NCBI GenBank assembly: GCA_963693085.1
Contig: OY856409.1
Location: 520,005,303 to 520,069,302, forward strand
Direction: 5' to 3'
DNA from: Alisma plantago-aquatica
Taxonomy: Eukaryota; Streptophyta; Magnoliopsida; Alismatales; Alismataceae
Length of the DNA: 64,000 nucleotides
The position numbers and the translations under genes are program-made. The notes beneath the pieces are model-generated. The model was given only the letters and a program-made list of their open reading frames with translations. It was not told where the DNA came from and did not search any database. Shown here one piece after another: positions 35,291-47,062 of the stretch (position 1 is its first letter; every line of letters begins with the position of its first letter).

Positions 35291-36893
35291 TGTTATATCC
35301 TAGGATGGGTAATTGGATGCTCTAGGGGGTGAATAGAAATGAATACACTTAAACAAAATTCATTATACCTTCAAGATATATCACAAGATAAGGTTGCTAA
35401 TATGGGAATTTGAGTGCAACTAAAACATACATAAAAAGGGTGAGAGAGATTGACCATGCACCAATTGACAAGCTATGCAGAGTGGTTCCATACTTCAAAC
35501 TAGAAGTATGTCAGTCCACTACCTAGAGAGGTCAACCTCTAGGATTTCTTAAACATGTCTAGTCCTTATATTCACTTATAAGAGTTACAGCATATGACCT
35601 TCCTTTTCTGTGACAAGGATACCTTACCAAATGACTTACCTATCCAACCAAGAGTCTTCTACCTCACCAAGGACTTACCCACTTTGCGAGGAGTCTTCTT
35701 CCTTCACCAAGGACTTACCCACTCTTGCAAAAGTCCTCAACCTTTGAGGAATCACCCACTCTTCTTGGATCTTCCGCCTTTGACTTCACCTTCGCCAAGG
35801 AGAAGCTTTTGCCATGGACTTACCCACTTGAGCAAGGAGTCTTCTGCCTTCACCAATGACTTACCCACTCTTGCTCCAAGTCGTCAGCCTTATTCTTAAC
35901 CAAGGGACTCCTTCCCTTGTTTTTCTTCACCTCTCTTAGCCAAAAGAGAGAATGCTCATCTTCACAGTTGAAATGAGAGATTGGGAGGTGGTGGAAATGA
36001 GAGCCACACAAGATATACATGTAGGACTAGATCTCTTACAAATCTCCTACTCACTCTAATGGATGATGCAAGTGATTAAGCTGAGAGAGATAGAGGAGTC
36101 TATCATATGCACTCAACTATAGAATATGAACCTTCATAGTGCTTGGCTAACCATGGGATGAAGCCCAAGGGGTCCTATTTATAGTTGACGATTCCTAGAA
36201 GCCTTTGGGAACACTTAAGGATGAATATTAGCCATTTGGGATGCTGCAACAGGATATTTTTTCAATTTTTGCAACATTGCAATGGCTAGAAACACTTTTC
36301 TGCACTTCTCCATACAATGCGATCGATCGAGTTTCAATAAAGGTAACTCGACCGAATGCACTATGCGACAAAGCTAATTTGCCCAATCGGTCGAGTTTGT
36401 CTTGGTAGGAACTCGACCAATAGATTAAACCAGTTTTGTTCAAGTGCAGTGGTCGATCGATTTCCAAGTATAGGAAACTCGATCGATCAATAACATTATC
36501 AAAACTCATCAAGGATCGGTCGAGTTTGTAACTCGACTGATAACCAACCTGTAATGAATTTTAGAAAATGTCATTAAAATGCTTAAATATTCAATTTAAG
36601 TGCTCTTGATTTTTTCTAAGTTTAATTACAAGTCATACCATCATTACAAGTGATTTACAACATGATTCTAATGGATTTATATCATATTCCACAAAAGTGC
36701 ACTGGCATTGATTTTGACTTGTCTTTTCTCCAAGTTGAGATGTACAAGTTAGGGCATTTGGAGCGTGTCTATACCTAATCTGAAATCACTCAAGTAGAAG
36801 CATTAGAAACAATTAAGTGGAATGGTGTAGTCATCATCAAAATAAGAGTTTGGTCAATTTATATCTAGAGTCAACATTAACCTTGAGTCAACA
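35291..36893 (-). repeat. 5' LTR of the Sirevirus, 1.6 kb
   Basis: Plus-strand ends are TGTTATATCC and GAGTCAACA; on the minus strand it runs TGTTGACTC to GGATATAACA. It contains about six copies of the CCAAGGACTTACCCACT unit (35630-35890, in R/U5), a TATA-like CTATAAATAG on the minus strand (36184-36175) and four hairpins (36312-36542). It aligns with 50679-52284 and 62803-64000. Confidence 0.85.
36312..36542 (-). promoter_or_regulatory. cluster of four palindromic hairpins in Sirevirus U3
   Basis: Four modules of the form TCGGTCGAGTTT - short loop - AAACTCGACCGA lie 130-370 bases upstream (minus strand) of the TATA-like box. The same layout occurs in the solo LTR at 51694-51930. Tandem palindromes in LTRs are known for Sireviruses, where a regulatory role is suspected. 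Confidence 0.65.
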
Positions 36894-38310
36894 ATATTAT
36901 CATCTCCTCTCTCTATCCTAAGCACCTCATTTGATCCCTCTAGTTCCCAAGAAGTTGTAATTGTACATATGGTAACTCACATATGTATCCTTTCATTTAT
37001 GAATCATTCTAATTGGACTACAGATTTTGGTGCCCCTCTCATGAAGCTAAATATTCTTCATTATTTCACTCTAGATCCTCTATAAAACCCTTTCTTGTTA
37101 AAGTAGTTATGGTATCTATGTTGTGTTACAAGTCATCACAATATTTCTTTGCCAAAGTATTTCTATTGATAATGTCTTCTATGCTCCCAACTTATTCTCA
37201 ACCTCTCTTTTCATGAACAAGTTTACAAGTATCTTCATGGTTATGCTCTTATTTATGATACCTTTTTTTATATGATAGTATATCCAAATGATGCAACTGA
37301 TTGGTGGAGGATTTAAGTGCTATCTTGTCCACTATCTCCATTCACTTATCCTACTACCGATACCACCAACACATTTCTTGAACTTTGTCTCCATCTTAGA
37401 CACCCTATGATGACTATCCTTCACTATCGATTTACATATATCCTTACTTTTGAGATCTTTGAGTGATATGTGTCAACTCGAAAAGCATCCTAAAGCTATT
37501 TGATCCCTACAATAAGAGAAATCATGACATATATCATTGATGTTGTTCATTTTGATCTTTTGAGAACCATGTTATTCAATTATAATAGGATTTTTAGGTT
37601 TTTTAGTTATTGTTGATGTTTTTCTCTTATGGCTATTGATTTTCTTGCTTCAACATAAAATATGACATTGCTACCTTTATTACATACTTTCTTAATGACA
37701 TAAATACAAAATTATCTTTCTCTCTAATATGATTTGTTATGATAATGGCCTTAGTTTTGTTAATAGTTGAATAATCACCTTTTTCTGTCTGTGGAAACCA
37801 CTCTTAAAACATCTTGCACTAAAACTTCACAACAATATGGTTTTTCTAATAGGAATTTACACCATGAGCTTGATGTTGCTCATACCCTGATGTTTAAAAT
37901 GAAAGTTTTATCATAATAATATAGTTTTAGCTATTATTTCTTTCATAACAAGAATCACAGATTCCATTCTTGAGGGGGCCAATATTTTTGATAGTATCCT
38001 TCTTCTAGGAAAGTCATTTCCCCAATTATGCCAAGTTTTTCCAATTGTGTCTATATTTCCACTTGTTTTAACATGACAAATTGTCTCCCCATGCCATGAA
38101 ATGCATATTTGTTTGTTAGTCAAGGACTCAAAAGGGGTATATTTTTTGTAATCTTTCTTCTCATGACCCAATTTTAGTGGAAACACCATCCTTTTTGAAT
38201 CCACTCAAGTGGATTGTGTCATTCACACCTATACCTATTCCATTATTACCATCATCAACTTCTCAACCACCACCTTCATCACTCTCACCACATGTGCCTC
38301 CTACTTTTTT
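36894..38310 (+). pseudogene. outer copia protease to integrase, degenerate
   Basis: Plus-strand phrases in copia order: NWTTDFGAPLMK (about 37010-37045, protease, DSGA changed to DFGA); ICYDNGLSFVNS (about 37730-37765, second integrase Asp); NRNLHHELDVAHTLMFKMKV (about 37850-37910, the catalytic Glu region altered); and KCIFVC*SRTQKGYIF (about 38102-38149), followed by FLNPLKWIVS and a Pro/Ser-rich linker to 38310. At least six stops or shifts interrupt it. It stops where the gypsy LTR remnant begins. Confidence 0.6.
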
Positions 38311-38319
38311 ATTCTATGA

Positions 38320-39846
38320 ATGACAATGACATGATCACATTTTTATGTCGTTACACCTACATGCATATATTTTGGTTGCACACGTACATAGATAGAAATA
38401 TGCTGACTGTGTTTTGATTGTTGGCATTTTATGTAACTACCAATATGAAGATATCACAAGGCATGGTGAACCATATGAAATCAATTGAAGATACTAAAGC
38501 TAAGAGATGAGGATTAGTTAGATGTAACACTTTTTCTCATATTTTCTTTTCATTAGTCAAAGGAAAAAAGTGACAAAAGTTATAGTGAAAGAGAAGGCAG
38601 GCCGACAACAAGTTGTGCCGCCAACCCCTTTTGAATGGCAAAACCTATCCTCCAGACCACTGTATCCATAGATCTGAGAGTCATGACTTTTCTGTACATA
38701 ATGTTTTGCACCCTCTAATGGAGAAACTAATGGAGAAACTCTTGTTAAATCTCCACCTTTCAAGCCCACTAATGGAGAAACTCTTGTTAAATCTACACAT
38801 GCATGCTTTCCTCCAACCCATCCAAAAATCAAGACATCTATTGGCCTAAGAGTCAATCTCCCCTCCTATGGATCAGTTAGAAAATTCACTCGAGCCTTTT
38901 TCTTAGCAGAAATTCCCACACATCTAAGTACATCATAAAGAACATCCCTAACAAGATCATTTCTATACTTGAAGCCCGTCAGTTCTTTGTAATGAACCAC
39001 ATGCTCCCAAAAGGAGTCTAAGCATGCCTTGCAACAGATAGGGCATACCTCATAAGCTGGAAATAGGGGAATCATAAGACGATATCTAAGAATAGCACGA
39101 TACTCTACTGGAGACATATTCAGCCCAAGATCATCAATAGGAGTAGCAAGAAGAAAATATTGAGCATGATCAACTTGTAAACATTCGAAACAACCTTTTA
39201 TCTGTCCGTCATGTCAAATGTATTATCCATGTCCTTAACAATTTTGCTAAAAAGGGCACTCACCTAAGCTTGTTGGGCTTAGGTGGGACGATATCCTTAT
39301 TAGCAAAACAACTAAGATCAAAAGATGGAATGGTGACACAAAGAGAATACAAAGCATAGTTGAAATTAGAGTCCATACCGCATATCCCGCTACCTCGCAA
39401 AATATGATCTTGGAGTGCCCATGATTGAGCCCTAGAGGCCACGAAAGAGTGTGAAGATGCCTCTATTGCTGAATAAAGTCCCAGACCACAAAGTCTAATA
39501 GGAAGTGAAGCCACTCGCCATTCAAGGTTCCCAAAGAAAGGCCCTCCTCATACCGCAATATCCTCAATAGACTCTCGTAGCCCTTTGTTGAACCATTATG
39601 CCACATTCTCCATGTAAATAGGTTGGCACGTCCTTAAACCAAACATATATAATAGTTTCAGGTTGAAAATTCATGTTACTCCTTAGAAGAGTCTCATTAT
39701 ACATTTTGTAAACAATATATGTGAAAGAATGGAAACTATATGCTGTTTTGTTATTTCCTAAATCTGGATCTTAGGAATATAGATAATACCTCTCAACTTT
39801 AAGGTTCTTCCTTAATTGGGGGATAATGAAAAGTGAGGTCGTTACA
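38320..39846 (+). repeat. truncated 5' LTR of gypsy (Tekay-like) copy 1, interrupted
   Basis: 38320-38542 and 39644-39846 align with the last part of the gypsy LTR (compare 46740-47062 and 52600-52973). It ends GTCGTTACA, followed at once by a primer-binding site. The upstream 2.8 kb of the LTR is missing. A 1.1 kb fragment is inserted between the two parts. Confidence 0.75.
38543..39643 (-). pseudogene. RT-derived plant gene fragment inserted in the gypsy LTR
   Basis: Minus-strand segments in order: KGLRESIEDIAV and GPFFGNLEWRVASLPIRLCGLGLYSA, then SFVASRAQSWALQDHILR, GICGMDSNFNYAL (frame 39514-39260); MSPVEYRAILRYRLMIPLF, EVCPICCKACLDSF and FKYRNDLVRDVL (39117-38866); RPIDVLIFGWVGGKHACVDLT (from 38850). 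This matches the C-terminal half of a repetitive plant protein family annotated as reverse-transcriptase-like, with a Cys/His cluster after the RT fold. Part of the middle is deleted. The end carries a small internal duplication (DLTRVSPLV twice). CATAT lies on both sides (38538-38542 and 39644-39648), a possible target duplication. Confidence 0.65.
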
Positions 39847-39848
39847 TT

Positions 39849-39860
39849 TGGTATTAGAGC
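39849..39860 (+). other. primer-binding site of gypsy copy 1
   Basis: TGGTATTAGAGC, one mismatch from the initiator-Met type, three bases after the LTR end at 39846. Confidence 0.85.
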
Positions 39861-42800
39861 CCCATATTTTTCAAATAATATTTAATAGTTGATATTTTCT
39901 AGTAATCCGTATGAACATAAGGAGAATTATTAGGGTATAATCTAAGGATAATGGTGTCTAGAAAAAATCATGGCTTTGGGGGATGAAAATATTTTCCTCT
40001 GCATCATTAAGTTGGCAAATGAGGACTCCTTTAACAAATGTGATACCTGCCTAGCCAAAACCTAGGGTTTGCATGAGGTAATATTTCCTCTAAGTTTCTC
40101 ATCTCTAATTTCATCCACTTCTCATCCTCTTGCCGAATAAACCTTAAAAGGTACTTCCATCCTCATCTCAAGTTAGGGTTTTGAGAAAAAGTAGGGTAAA
40201 TGAATCCTCCACCAATGAATGTAAATAAAAGGTTAGAATTATGAAATAGTTTAAAGAAAAAAATGTTTTATGGGTTTTTCCTTGTAAGGGTAAACCTTGG
40301 ATGGGACCAGGGCTGAAACCCTAGTGGGTCAATGGATATAGAAACCCTAAGATGCAAGGAATAGTCCCTAACCCTAAACCTAAATCCTAATCCTGGGTAA
40401 TGGGAGTAGTGTGGGTAAAAAATCCTACCCATATGAAACCTAATAGGGTAAACAAAAAGAGGAAACCCAAATAAGTTGGAAACTCATATGTGTAGCAATG
40501 CATGCATGATTCATGTAAAAAGTTTGAATATACATATGAAACATAGGCAATGGATGGTTACATAATTATGAAAATATGGATTCAACTTTTTGGGTTGGTG
40601 TCCTGACCTAGGGTGGGTCAGCCCAAAAATGGTGACAAGACCTATGAGGAGGTAAGACCCTAAATACGTGAGGTCAGGTTGTGTCTAGAAATCATAACCC
40701 CCTCTTTCTAGGCATCCTAACAAGAAAATGTGTCCCCACACATGTACGAGTAGGAGGTAGTCATGCACCTAAGTGAAAGTGAGTGAAATCAATCTAGAAG
40801 AGGGACTAGTTTTGGATTAGATGTCTAAAGCCTTGTTAGAATACATGATGGATGAGATAGATGAAATATGTTTAGATGATATGATATACGTTTTATAAAA
40901 TGAGATAATATGGTTTATGATGATCTCTCATTGTATTTGAGAATTTTATTTCAGTTTGGAGGATTTGACATAAGATTTGATGGTATAAGTATGTGTGCTT
41001 CTCCGAGATGAGATAAGCTAAGTTTAGCTAAGATGTGAATAAAAAAGAGCCTCAATTTCTTTTATAAGGGAGGACCTTTAGTGTTAGGAACATCTATAGG
41101 GTTAAATCTAGAGGTAGTGAGACCTACATGGAGAAGATAAGAAACCTAAACCCCAAGAGATGAGAAATTATGAGGAATATTTGTTGTGATATGTCCTAAA
41201 CTAGACGACTCCTAAATGGATGGGTTGAGTTGCTTTATGCATAATTCCTACAATCTAGTTATACCCTATATGTCCTTGGAGGACCAAACCCTAGAGACAG
41301 AGAAAGAGGCTACTTACATATATAAGAATATGATATGAGTACCTACCATCTAGGTGAAGGAGAGAGAGTCCTAAGATACTAAGGAGGTAAGTAATGCTAG
41401 TAAGTTGTGAAGCCTCATGCTCGGGTTGGTGGTTACCTACATAGGACTCTAGCTGTTATTTAGAGAAAAAGAGAGTTGGTTAAAGAATACTTTATGAGTA
41501 GATATCTATGAAGAGAATACAATATCATGTTTTGGTTTAGTTTGTGATTGAGTGGCTATATCTTGTGAAATTGATGATTGATGCTAATGAGGTAGACTCA
41601 AGAACCCTAGAACAAATATGGAAGATAGAGCTAGTGCATATAATACTCATAGAGTTGAGTAAGCATATATACATTGATCATGGCATCACCCTCAAGAAAG
41701 GAATTAGGGGAATCTCAACTAGACTTTTGATATATGTTTGACAAGCCACTCATATAAGTTTGTTTATCACAACCATAATATAGTAGATGTATGCAATTGA
41801 TATAACCTTTAGATGTGATATATGAATATGACATGATGGAAGACTTATAAATGGTTTAATGTTTCTCTATCTATAATTGTCTAGCCCTATGCATGAATTA
41901 TGATAATGTGATATAGATGGCTAATTTTAGGATGAACCTTTAATAAAGTTTACAACCTAATATGAGAAATTAAAATGATACAATATTCACGATAAACATT
42001 GAATGTGGTTGCAGTTGACATGAGGAATGTGTGGTAGTTACATTTTGTCTTCTTCAAGGTATGATTTACCTCTTACTTGGCCTTTAATACAATATGGTTA
42101 TATTATGTGTGTACAAGATACTTGGGGCATGATATTGGATAAAGTAATTGTTATTATATTCCATCTTGCTTGATTTTTTGAACACCAAAAACCTAATATA
42201 TCTTCTCCATTATACTGAAGCACTTTGACTCTTAGGTAGTCAAGTGTTGGAAAGTAAAATGCTTCAACTCCTTGGTAGTAAAGTACTTGATAGTGATCTG
42301 ACACTTTGGTAGTAGATCATAAGGCCTTAGAGCATTCAACTTGCATGTAGTAAATGTATGTATGTATAATAAAAAATATGCCAAAAAGACATGTTCTCTT
42401 TTGTTAATATACATCTTGGTTCAAGTATGCTTATGTTATCTTTTGTTACTGTCCAGTATTAGTTTTATCTTATCCTAGGCTAGGACCTTCCCTAGAAGGG
42501 TGAGTTCACAAATCAGTTTAAGAAATTGAAGTAACCTTGAATGTCACTGAAAGATTGAAATATTAAGTATATGCATCATAAAAGTACATATATTTAGTAT
42601 AACTCTTTGAACCCAAGTATGCCATCTATGAGGGACATGAGGAAAAGTCACGTCGAAAGTGGCTGAAAGTATGGGACCAACCCCAAAAGGGAAGGTCTCC
42701 ACTAGCCCAATGAAGGGACACAAAGTAAATAATGTGTACCTAATATATGAAGGAAATCTGGGTGAAAGAATTATTAAGGGTATATAGTGCTTGAATATTA

Positions 42801-43903
42801 TCAAAGAAACCTCAAGAAAAACGTGTGATCAAATAAAGTTATGACATCTCAATAATCCTTGGGGAGGGTAGAGTCCTAACTCAACCCTAAGGTCAAGTAG
42901 GGATGATTAAAGGTACATAAAACTTATGAGGTTCGGAGGTGATCATGCCCCTAAGTGCATAAGACTGTGAGATCAGGAGATAGCCATCCATATGTATCCA
43001 AGGCCCATGGGGTCATGAGATTGGTCACCGTCATGAGTTCATGAGGCCCAAAGGGTCAATGTGAGAGGCACTCCTTAAGTGCATGAGACCCTTGGGGGTC
43101 AAGAAGAGATCACTCCAAAAGTTCCTATACCTCTAGAGATCTTAGATGACTAAGGCTAAGGATAAGTGAGATGTAAATGTGAAGAATACAAGAAGTTATG
43201 CAATAATGTTTGATTAGAATCTTAAAGGGAGTTGTGCATAATCTCAGGAATTATGAGAAAATCACTTTCTATGAGAGGGAATGGAATTTAAGAAAAATAA
43301 AAGAGAGTTATAGAATTAAAAAGTGTTCATGGTTTGGAGTCATTGTTGAGAGTGATTCAACCTGAGATTTGAAACTAAAAGATAATGTGTGAGTACAAGA
43401 TCTTTCCTCTTGGAATGGGATGAACTTTGTATTTGGACAGTATCCAAATGCTTATTTCATCTTATTGAGTAAAAAAGATTGGGTAGACAAATGTTATGCT
43501 TAAAACAATTGACATATGGAATACCTTGAGTGGAAATTTAATGACATCATCTATGGTTTTGAGGTGTTACCTCACCCTTTCACATAAATAAATGATTGTT
43601 TGGAGAGTTAGGTGCAAAGGTAATCACCAAGTGAAAAATGAAATTCAAATGAAAATGTAATCATCAACTGATAATGTTATATATAATGAACGAGGTTGTA
43701 GATATACCTTGGAATTGGATTTGGGTACCAACCTTGGTAATGTGAGAAATTTGCATATCAATAAAAGTGGTTATGGATGATCCAAATAAAAACATCCAAG
43801 AAGGGTTCTAACTCTAAGGTTTGAAGCTAAGTGGAGTTACCACTCACCTTAACCTTGCTATGTTTGAATTTTGAGGATAAAATTCCTTTTAAGTAGGGGA
43901 GAA
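39861..43903 (+). other. non-coding interior of gypsy copy 1
   Basis: Four kilobases between primer-binding site and 3' LTR with no gag, protease, RT, RNase H or integrase that I can see. At 42855-43140 there are degenerate repeats of a roughly 40 base unit (CCCCTAAGTGCATGAGACC-like). At the very end the phrase for FEFEDKIPF precedes the LTR, echoing the C-terminus of Tekay polyproteins. Copies 2 and 3 share the last 1 kb. It looks like a non-autonomous derivative. Confidence 0.55.
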
Positions 43904-46900
43904 TGTAAGATCCTCAAAATTGTTAAATTGGAATTCTATGAATATAGTACTTGATTTGATAAGCAAATTCCCTAATTTCATAACTGATAGAATACAATTG
44001 TTATCTTGAGTCCACTCTATGGCATGGGTTCAACCCATGGATGAAGGGAGATCTGTGTGATTATTTACTTTGCAAATAGGTCCTCGTGGCATAAGTTTAT
44101 GACATAAATAGGAATTCATTCACAAATGAATGATAATGGCTTCATGAATTGCTGGATAATAGAAATATAGGATAATATGCAACTTCACAAAAGATTCTAA
44201 GATAACTTGTAATTTAGATAATTTATGGAGTAATTATCCAATCTTGTCTTTCAACACGAATTTTGAGGCATCAAAAATCAATATTTCGATCTAATTTTTT
44301 GGAAAAATCATATGTAATGAGGAAACTAGGATAGTTCTAGAATTTGGAGATAAAAAGACTTTCCATGTGACGTGGGTAATTATTTTAAAGAAATATATAA
44401 ATGGAATTTTTTGGCTATGAGAGTTATCCCAATAAATCCCAAAAATTAGATATAATTTGGGAAAGGCATTATTGAGTTTTATTCCAAGTTTTACAGAAAA
44501 ATGATGTTCCTAGAAGCATATAGAAAATTGAGAAGGAATAAGGATTTGCTTATAATAATTAAATTTTGATTCCTTGTTCGAACATAGAGAAAATGGTATC
44601 TAGAAGCATCCCTTTGATACCAAACTTGTCTCAATATGAAATTATGGTATTATGAGGAACATATCTAAATTTGGGGCCAATCGGATTTAAGTAAAAGGAG
44701 TTATGAATTATTTAGTTTTCCATAAAGTGTGACATTAATATTTGGATGATAATGTTGTCACATTTAAATGTAATCAGAGCTTTAGGTTTCCACCTTTATT
44801 ACACTGCAATCATCTGCAACTGTCAAATCCCAGATCGATGACTAGGAGGTCATCAACTACCTCTAGATCTAATCAAGAAAATCAACTACAGTAGCTGGAA
44901 ACTTCTCCAACATCTCTTTCTCTTCCTATGACAAATCTATCCCTAAAAGTTATTCCATTGAACTCAGGAGATGGAATCAGACCTAACCATCCCAAGTCCA
45001 TGTTTCTATGTGAGTTTGGGAGTTTCCCCAATAGACAATGAAGATGAGACTCCATTCCAACCCATTGGGCACCTCCCCACTTGATGCCTATATAAATCTT
45101 GGAAACCCTCATCCACCAGAATAGAGAATTCGACAATGAAACCCAATTGCTCAAAGATCTGCTAGTTTCTTCCCTTGGTCTACTAAGTAATGGACCTATC
45201 GACGACGTTGGCATGGCTAGGCTACAATGGTAGAAGCTTCAGATAGATGTCAAGCTACAACATCAGAGGGATGTAGCAGGGAGGGTGACATGATTAGACA
45301 CACAACTTTAGGATGGTGTAGAGCCCGGGGGGGGAGTGCCGGGCCGCCAAAGTTACATCTTTACAACGACGTCGTGTTTCCAGTATGGAAGCATAGAAAC
45401 ATGTCTGAAGAATCTACAAGTGAAAGGAGACAAGTCGGCCAGATCCATGTGATACACTAAATGAACCTTAACACATATCTATGATCATAGAGGGGAAAGA
45501 AAAATAAAAAAAGGTATTCATGCTGATGTGGCAGCGTCCCATTGACCTATACTTATTTATCTTGCAATTAACATAAGTAATTAATGGTAAGTTTGATCGT
45601 GATGCACCTATAATGAAATTTATTAGGAAAACATTTAGAATCCAAATAATATATATTTGAGATTTAAGTCTGATAATAAAACCCAAAAGTACTGCTAATA
45701 CATGTAATTAGGATGATTCATGCATAGAACCGTAGTTTGGTGAATAGATTGTTAAGCATATTAATTACATGTACTTGAGTTAATTATATGATATTTTTGA
45801 ATGTAATGAGAATTAAAGATAATGATGATAATGATGATGACTAATTAGGATTTCTAAGTCAATAATCACATACATGTAGATAGGGTTATGAAAATAATGT
45901 ATATCTTGTTATGACCTTAATGCACATTATCTGATCTAAATGTTCATAATAAACTAATATATTCAATTTGATGAGAACCCAAATCCTATGATACATTTTG
46001 GATAACGATGATCAAGTTTAAAGGTTCTAAGTCATAAATATGAAAGTAGGGTTTATAAACCTAAAGAAGTATGGTGAAATGGAATTAGGGTTTGTACCGT
46101 TATTCCTTATCCAAACCTGAGATAACTCTAAACCCTAAATCAAGACCTGAGTAGGGACTAATTTGAATAATATGATGGTGATGCCTTAGGATATACCTAC
46201 ATGTAGAATATAGGAAGATTTCTTGGATCAATCTTTTCTTGCTTGATTGGATGATATGCTTATACTTAAAGTGTTATTGCATGGTTGTACATTTATGTAC
46301 ATAGTTACAATTATCAATACTTGCTCTTATAAACTTCTAATGTTTTATGATGTTTCACAAATGGATTGAAATTAAATGCTTGATTGTTTATTTACTTCCT
46401 GCAATCTATAAGGCCCTATCCGTATCACGTTATATCGACATAAATTGCTCAAGCCCAAGATGCTATCTCCAGAGGGTTGGATGTATGGAAAGAAGTCATT
46501 ATAGAGACTGCTCCCAATGAGTGGGTATGTCATTGAATTTATCCTCATTTAGTCAATATGTTTTAGAGATTACCCCCAATTAGTGGGTATGCCATCAAAT
46601 TTTCTCCCAACAAGTGTATATGCCATTGAATTTACCTCCAATGAGTGGTTATGCTATTGAGATTGGTATACCACAAATATTGAGGAAATATGGATTGAGA
46701 AGTTATAACAAAAAATACATGTTTGATTATTTAATAATAATTGGTGATATCGTGATTATGTTGTTAAACCTACATGCATAGATTTTGGTTGTACAACATA
46801 CACAATATAGAAATATGCTGAACACATTTTGATTATCGGCGATTTAAGTAACTCCCAAATATGAATATATCACAAGAAATGATGAACCAGATGAAATCAA

Positions 46901-47062
46901 TTGCAGACACTAAAGCTAAGTTAGGAGGATTAGTTGTATGTAACACTTCTTCTCATAAGTAATGGTTTCAGGTTGAAAATTCATGTAACTCTTTGGAAGA
47001 GTCTCATTATGCATTTTGTAAACAATATATGTGAAATAATGGAAAATATTTGCTATTTTTTG
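43904..47062 (+). repeat. 3' LTR of gypsy copy 1, lacking its last ~80 bases
   Basis: Starts TGTAAGATCCTC directly after a purine tract (AAGTAGGGGAGAA). It contains TATATAAA (45089-45096), a G-run (CCCGGGGGGGG at about 45327) and a minisatellite of GAGTGGGTATGCC units (46505-46690). The phrase GACATAAATTGCTCAAG (46436-46452) is the unoccupied form of the site where the solo LTR sits in copy 2. It breaks off near 47062. Confidence 0.8.
46505..46690 (+). repeat. GAGTGGGTATGCC minisatellite within gypsy LTR
   Basis: About five imperfect units of 31-36 bases (ACCCCCAATGAGTGGGTATG, then CCATTGAATTT). The copy 2 LTR has the same array at 52345-52530, after the solo LTR insertion. Confidence 0.75.

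Larger units (their letters stand above)
31463..36893 (-). mobile_element. Sirevirus-type copia element, minus strand, 3' part deleted
   Basis: The 5' LTR (35291-36893), primer-binding site and gag are on the minus strand. A partial 3' LTR lies at 31463 to about 33170. Pol is missing between gag and the 3' LTR. The flanks ATAAT (31458-31462) and ATATT (36894-36898) differ at one base and may be the target duplication. Insertion here separates gag-like from protease-like sequence of the outer copia element. Confidence 0.75.
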
